This document shows, piece by piece, positions 60,143-64,000 of a stretch of DNA of 64,000 nt. Location of the stretch: positions 1,396,464-1,460,463 of the forward strand of contig NZ_CP007769.1 in assembly GCF_000816245.1 (NCBI RefSeq), read 5' to 3'. How positions within the stretch are numbered: position 1 is the stretch's first letter; each line of letters opens with the position of its first letter. Source of the DNA: Campylobacter sp. RM16704. Its GTDB lineage: Bacteria; Campylobacterota; Campylobacteria; Campylobacterales; Campylobacteraceae. The notes under the pieces are model-generated. The model searched no databases. It worked only from the letters and a program-made list of their open reading frames with translations, and was not told the origin of the DNA. Made by a program: the position numbers and the translations under genes.

Positions 60143-61117
60143 ATGATGGGGAAAAATAGTTTAATAGGTGGTTCTATTTGGGATGAGTATTCTCAAAAAG
60201 TTCAAGATAGAATGAATAATCCAAAATTCATGGGTGAATTAACACAAGATGATGCAAAAAAAGCTAATGCAAAATTGATTATTGCTGATTTTGGAGCTGA
60301 AAGCTGTGGTGATGCTGTTAGGCTTTATTGGCTAGTAGATGAAAAAACAGATAAAATAATAGATGCTAAATTTAAAAGTTTTGGCTGCGGTACTGCTATT
60401 GCAAGTAGTGATACTATGGTAGAGCTTTGTATAGGAAAAACGGTAGATGAAGCTGTTAAAATAACAAATTTAGATGTTGAATTTGCTATGAGAGATAATC
60501 CTCAAACTCCTGCTGTTCCACCTCAAAAAATGCATTGTTCTGTTATGGCTTATGACGTTATAAAACAAGCTGCAGCACAATATAAAGGTGTAGATGCTGA
60601 TAGTTTTGAAGATCAAATTATAGTTTGTGAGTGTGCTAGAGTTAGTCTTGGAACTATAAAAGAAGTTATAAGACTAAATGATTTAAAAAGTGTAGAAGAA
60701 ATAACTCAATATACAAAAGCTGGTGCTTTTTGTAAATCCTGTATAAAAGCTGGAGGCCATGAAAAAAGAGATTATTATCTTGTGGATATTTTAGCTCAAA
60801 CAAGAGCGGAAATGGAAAAAGAAAGATTAAAAAATCAAAACAAAATCGATATTGCTTTTGATGATATGACTATGGTTAAACAACTAAAAGCAGTAGAAGC
60901 TGTTTTAGATAATGATGTACGTCCTATGCTACACGGTGATGGTGGAGATTTAGAAGTAATTGATATACAAAAAAGTGAAAAAAACAATATTGATGTGTAT
61001 ATTCGTTACCTTGGTGCTTGCAGTGGATGCTCAAGTGGAAGTGGTGCAACTTTATATGCTATAGAAAATATTTTACAAGAAGAACTTAGTCCAAATATAC
61101 GCGTTATACCTGTATAA
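60143..61117 (+). CDS. nifU: Fe-S cluster scaffold NifU (three-domain)
   Basis: Protein of 324 aa. N-terminal IscU-type scaffold with Cys55, Cys82 and Cys132; central [2Fe-2S] domain with Cys162, Cys164, Cys197 and Cys200; C-terminal Nfu domain with CSGC (293-296). This is the full nitrogen-fixation-type architecture, used here as the general Fe-S assembly scaffold since no nif nitrogenase genes are present. Immediately follows nifS. Confidence 0.96.
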   Translation: MMGKNSLIGGSIWDEYSQKVQDRMNNPKFMGELTQDDAKKANAKLIIADFGAESCGDAVRLYWLVDEKTDKIIDAKFKSFGCGTAIASSDTMVELCIGKTVDEAVKITNLDVEFAMRDNPQTPAVPPQKMHCSVMAYDVIKQAAAQYKGVDADSFEDQIIVCECARVSLGTIKEVIRLNDLKSVEEITQYTKAGAFCKSCIKAGGHEKRDYYLVDILAQTRAEMEKERLKNQNKIDIAFDDMTMVKQLKAVEAVLDNDVRPMLHGDGGDLEVIDIQKSEKNNIDVYIRYLGACSGCSSGSGATLYAIENILQEELSPNIRVIPV

Positions 61118-61145
61118 ATGGTTTTTTGTATCCAAACCTTATAAA

Positions 61146-61201
61146 ATATAGCCTTTTTATGTTAAAATATTGTTTTAAATCAAAATAAAAAAAGGCTATA
61201 T
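61146..61201 (+). promoter_or_regulatory. Inverted repeat covering the nhaA1 ribosome site
   Basis: 13-bp stem between 61146-61158 (atatagccttttt) and 61189-61201, whose right arm contains the AAAGG-type ribosome site and reaches the base before the ATG at 61202. A TAAAAT -10-like hexamer (61163-61168) lies in the loop. Transcripts reading in from nifU would include both arms and could hide the ribosome site; a message starting in the loop would not. Confidence 0.45.
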
Positions 61202-62362
61202 ATGCGTAGAATTCACGCTCTTGTTAAAAGTGAAACTTTCCCTGGTGTTTTATTAATATTTTTTACTACACTTGCACTTATTTTACAAAATAGTTCCTTA
61301 ACAGACCAATACACAAATTTTTTAAATATTCCTTTTGGTTTTCAAGCAGGAAATTTAGAAATTTTCAAACCTTTACTTTTATGGATTAATGATGGGCTTA
61401 TTGCAATTTTTTTCTTTGCTATAGGACTTGAATTAAAATACGAAATCACAAGAGGTCAATTAAACAGTATAAAAGCTATGTCTTTACCTGTATTTGCTGC
61501 ACTTGGAGGTATGATAGTACCCGCTTTAATCTTTGTTTTTTTTAATTATAAAGATGCTTTTACCTTGCAAGGTTGGGCTATACCGACAGCCACCGATATT
61601 GCCTTTGCAGTGGGTATTTTAATGCTTTTAGGAAAAAAAGTTCCAACATCTTTGAAACTATTTTTACTCTCATTAGCTATTTTTGATGACTTAGGTGCTA
61701 TTATAGTGATAGCTTTATTTTATACAAGTGAGCTTTCAGTGTTTGCTATGATTGCTGCATTAATTTGTATGTTAGCACTTTATTTATTAAATCATTTTCA
61801 CATAACTAAAAAATCATTTTATATTATAATTGCAATAATATTTTGGATTAGTATGTTAAAGAGTGGAGTACATGCGACTTTAGCAGGAGTAATAACAGCT
61901 TTATTTATACCTTTAGAAACAAAAAATGGTAAATCGTTTTTAAAAGAAATTGAACATGATTTAACTCCTTGGGTAAGTTATTTTATTTTACCTATCTTTG
62001 CTTTTGCAAATGCTGGTGTGGATTTAAAGGATATGGATCCGAGTTTTATGTTTTCATCGGTAAGCATAGGAATAATTTTAGGCTTATTTTTAGGAAAACA
62101 AATTGGAGTATTTTTATTTTCTTTTATAAGTATCAAACTAGGCCTAGCAAAACTTCCTCAAAATGTTAATTTTAAACAACTCTATGGAGTTTGTATTTTA
62201 ACTGGTATTGGTTTTACAATGAGTTTTTTTATAGATGGACTTGCTTATCAAAATAGTGATATTTTCGCATATTCAGATAAACTTGCCATACTAATTGCAT
62301 CTTTATTAAGTGCTATAGTTGGGTATTTTTATTTGAAAATTATCTATAGTTTTACAAAATGA
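61202..62362 (+). CDS. nhaA: Na+/H+ antiporter NhaA (first copy)
   Basis: Protein of 386 aa with about 12 helices. The discontinuous-helix motif [15 protein letters not shown] and the ion-binding aspartates in [16 protein letters not shown] match Nha[17 protein letters not shown] and [16 protein letters not shown] are further signatures. Inner membrane; exports sodium in exchange for protons at alkaline pH or high salt. It overlaps the second copy by 4 bases. Confidence 0.95.
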   Translation: MRRIHALVKSETFPGVLLIFFTTLALILQNSSLTDQYTNFLNIPFGFQAGNLEIFKPLLLWINDGLIAIFFFAIGLELKYEITRGQLNSIKAMSLPVFAALGGMIVPALIFVFFNYKDAFTLQGWAIPTATDIAFAVGILMLLGKKVPTSLKLFLLSLAIFDDLGAIIVIALFYTSELSVFAMIAALICMLALYLLNHFHITKKSFYIIIAIIFWISMLKSGVHATLAGVITALFIPLETKNGKSFLKEIEHDLTPWVSYFILPIFAFANAGVDLKDMDPSFMFSSVSIGIILGLFLGKQIGVFLFSFISIKLGLAKLPQNVNFKQLYGVCILTGIGFTMSFFIDGLAYQNSDIFAYSDKLAILIASLLSAIVGYFYLKIIYSFTK

Positions 62363-63513
62363 AATTAAAAAAAATCCAAAATTTTATATCTATTGAAATT
62401 TTAGGAGGAATACTTCTTCTAAGTGCGACTATTCTTGCTCTCGTATTAAAAAACAGCCCATATGGGGAACACTATATGGATTTTCTTAGCGTAGAAATGG
62501 GTTTTAAAATTGGTACTTGGGAACTTTTTAAACCTTCTTTGCTATGGATTAATGATGGACTTATTGCAATTTTTTTCTTTGCTATAGGACTTGAATTAAA
62601 GAAAGAATTTATTCAAGGAGAATTTAAAACTCTTAGCAACATCACTTTACCTTTAATAGCTGCTATAGGTGGTATAATTGTACCTGCTTTAATCTTTTGC
62701 TTGATTAATTTTAGTGATCCATATGTTTTAAGGGGTTGGGCTATACCAACAGCCACTGATACCGCTTTTGCTTTAGTAATACTTGCTATGTTAAAACAGC
62801 GCGTCCCAAACTCTTTAAAAATATTTCTAGTATCATTAGCAATTTTTGATGATATAGGTGCAATTTTAATCATTGCTATTTTCTACACTAGTGAGCTTTC
62901 TACCCTAGCTTTTTTTGTTGCTTTTTGTTGTATTTTTGGTTTATTTATTTTAAATAGATTAAGCAACAAAAGAAAATCATTTTATTATATTCTTGGTGTA
63001 TTACTTTGGCTTAGTGTTTTAAAGAGCGGAGTGCATGCAACTTTAGCAGGTATTATAACCGCTTTATTTATACCAGTAAACACAAAAGATAATCATCCTC
63101 TACTAGAAGAAATAGAACATGGTCTTAAATTTTGGATTGCTTTTATAATATTGCCACTTTTTGCTTTTGCAAATGCTGGAGTAGATCTTTCTAGAATTCA
63201 ACCTCATATGCTTTTTAGCGGAGTAAGTATAGGAATATTTTTAGGACTTTTTTTAGGAAAACAATTTGGTGTATTTACTTTTGCATATTTGGCAATAAAA
63301 TTAAATCTTACATCTTTACCAAAAAATGCAAATTTTAAACAACTCTATGGGGTTTGCATTTTAACTGGTATTGGTTTTACAATGAGTTTTTTTATAGATG
63401 GACTTGCTTATGAGGTAAGTGATGTTTTTAATTTTGTAGATAATTTTGCTATTTTGTTAGCATCATTGGCATCTGGTATTTTTGGTTATCTTTATCTGCG
63501 ATTTATCAAATAA
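62359..63513 (+). CDS. nhaA: Na+/H+ antiporter NhaA (second, tandem copy)
   Basis: Protein of 384 aa, paralogue of the preceding gene with nearly identical motifs ([63 protein letters not shown]). The Ile-to-Thr change in the first motif (ATDTAFA) is within family variation. The 4-base overlap with copy one implies coupled translation and stoichiometric expression. Tandem nhaA pairs also occur in C. jejuni. Confidence 0.95.
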   Translation: MKLKKIQNFISIEILGGILLLSATILALVLKNSPYGEHYMDFLSVEMGFKIGTWELFKPSLLWINDGLIAIFFFAIGLELKKEFIQGEFKTLSNITLPLIAAIGGIIVPALIFCLINFSDPYVLRGWAIPTATDTAFALVILAMLKQRVPNSLKIFLVSLAIFDDIGAILIIAIFYTSELSTLAFFVAFCCIFGLFILNRLSNKRKSFYYILGVLLWLSVLKSGVHATLAGIITALFIPVNTKDNHPLLEEIEHGLKFWIAFIILPLFAFANAGVDLSRIQPHMLFSGVSIGIFLGLFLGKQFGVFTFAYLAIKLNLTSLPKNANFKQLYGVCILTGIGFTMSFFIDGLAYEVSDVFNFVDNFAILLASLASGIFGYLYLRFIK

Positions 63514-63564
63514 TTAAGCTATTTTTAAAGTAATTAAGATAGAATTTCATTTTTAAAAATATTT

Positions 63565-63639
63565 GGCCCATTCGTCTAGCGGTTAGGACATCGCCCTTTC
63601 ACGGCGGTAACACGAGTTCGAGTCTCGTATGGGTCACCA
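63565..63639 (+). tRNA. tRNA-Glu (TTC)
   Basis: 75 bases with encoded CCA. Acceptor GGCCCAT pairs with ATGGGTC; anticodon TTC in loop CTTTCAC. It starts 51 bases after nhaA copy two. Confidence 0.96.
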
Positions 63640-63699
63640 CTCTTTTAATGTGTAAATACAAAAGTATTATAAATTTAACCCCATAAAGAGACTTCATTT

Positions 63700-63995
63700 A
63701 TGTATATAATCAATATATCAGATAAAAAAGACCTATCAATAAAATCTTCTAATGGTTTTCTGAAAAATGGGGTATAGATGAATAAATTTATTTTATAGTA
63801 TAAAAAGTAGTTTTAACAACCAAACTATTCCTAGTGGTATTAGTTTTAGATAAAAACACTATTATAGCTGGAGCTGGGGTCATACAAAATAACTTTCATA
63901 ACAGAAAATATTTGGAGCCAAATTTATGTGCTTTATATATTGAAGAAAATTACAGAGGAAACAAAATATCTAACCAATTATTAAAAAATTTATAA
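63700..63995 (+). pseudogene. Decayed GNAT acetyltransferase
   Basis: Reading across frames and stops gives a recognisable GNAT protein: MYIINISDKKDLSIKS near the start, WFSEKWGIDE in another frame (about 63745-63785), then LDKNTIIAGAGVIQNN, LEPNLCALYIEENYRGN and KISNQLLKNL ending at a stop at 63993-63995. There are several in-frame stops and at least one frameshift, and the C-terminal part of the fold is missing. The acetyl-CoA loop YRGNKIS is still readable, so decay is recent. Confidence 0.7.
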
Positions 63996-64000
63996 AAAAT

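Overview
The window is about 64 kb of AT-rich bacterial chromosome and reads as a Campylobacter, most likely of the C. lari group. The genus call rests on gene content. The complex I cluster has two unrelated small genes where nuoE and nuoF should be. pflA, a Campylobacter/Helicobacter flagellar motor gene, follows nuoN. There is a nikZYXWV-type nickel importer, a minimal nifS-nifU pair and sigma-54/sigma-28 flagellar promoters. The species group is an inference from memory of gene order and needs an rRNA or whole-genome comparison.

Layout. 1-6169 (minus): a tightly overlapping housekeeping operon running ubiA/mqnP-like, two unknown genes, moaA, queE, queD, a small lipoprotein, a membrane protein, rsmE, rpmE and rsmI (cut by the window edge). 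6239-7111 (plus): miaA, meeting pflA tail to tail. 7102-22893 (minus): nuoABCD, two nuoE/nuoF substitutes, nuoGHIJKLMN, then pflA. 23006-27682 (minus): ABC nickel importer nikZYXWV. 27721-29744 (minus): an accessory membrane protein with a pentapeptide-like region, preceded by a 42-codon remnant of a P-loop ATPase. 29745-30292: a noncoding stretch almost devoid of G on the plus strand. 30293-35766 (minus): a complete rrn operon (16S, tRNA-Ile, tRNA-Ala, 23S, 5S) with long inverted repeats around 16S and 23S for RNase III processing.

36129-44311 (minus) is the most accessory region: a two-partner secretion locus between the rrn operon and a five-tRNA cluster. Its first gene codes for a beta-helix-like secreted protein and carries an 11-bp poly-G tract inside the reading frame, so it is probably phase variable. 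It is followed by a TpsA adhesin/exoprotein and its TpsB outer-membrane transporter. 44637-45076 (minus): tRNA-Leu, Arg, Arg, His, Pro. 45165-54857 (minus): terC, purN, nnrE/D, rmuC, a NYN-domain gene, comM-like, def, a degenerate GGDEF gene, clpP and tig. 54966-56845 (plus): folE and fliI.

Downstream of fliI, 56851-58852 holds three small-to-medium genes, each with its own flagellar-type promoter (sigma-54, sigma-28, sigma-54). This looks like a set of flagellar co-expressed, possibly flagellum-exported proteins. 58973-63513: nifS-nifU for Fe-S assembly and two tandem nhaA antiporters. The window ends with tRNA-Glu and a decayed GNAT acetyltransferase pseudogene.

No CRISPR array, insertion sequence or prophage was seen. 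The best candidates for new biology are the sigma-54/sigma-28 island after fliI, the phase-variable secretion locus, the G-depleted segment next to 5S rRNA and the ATPase-remnant/pentapeptide gene pair.
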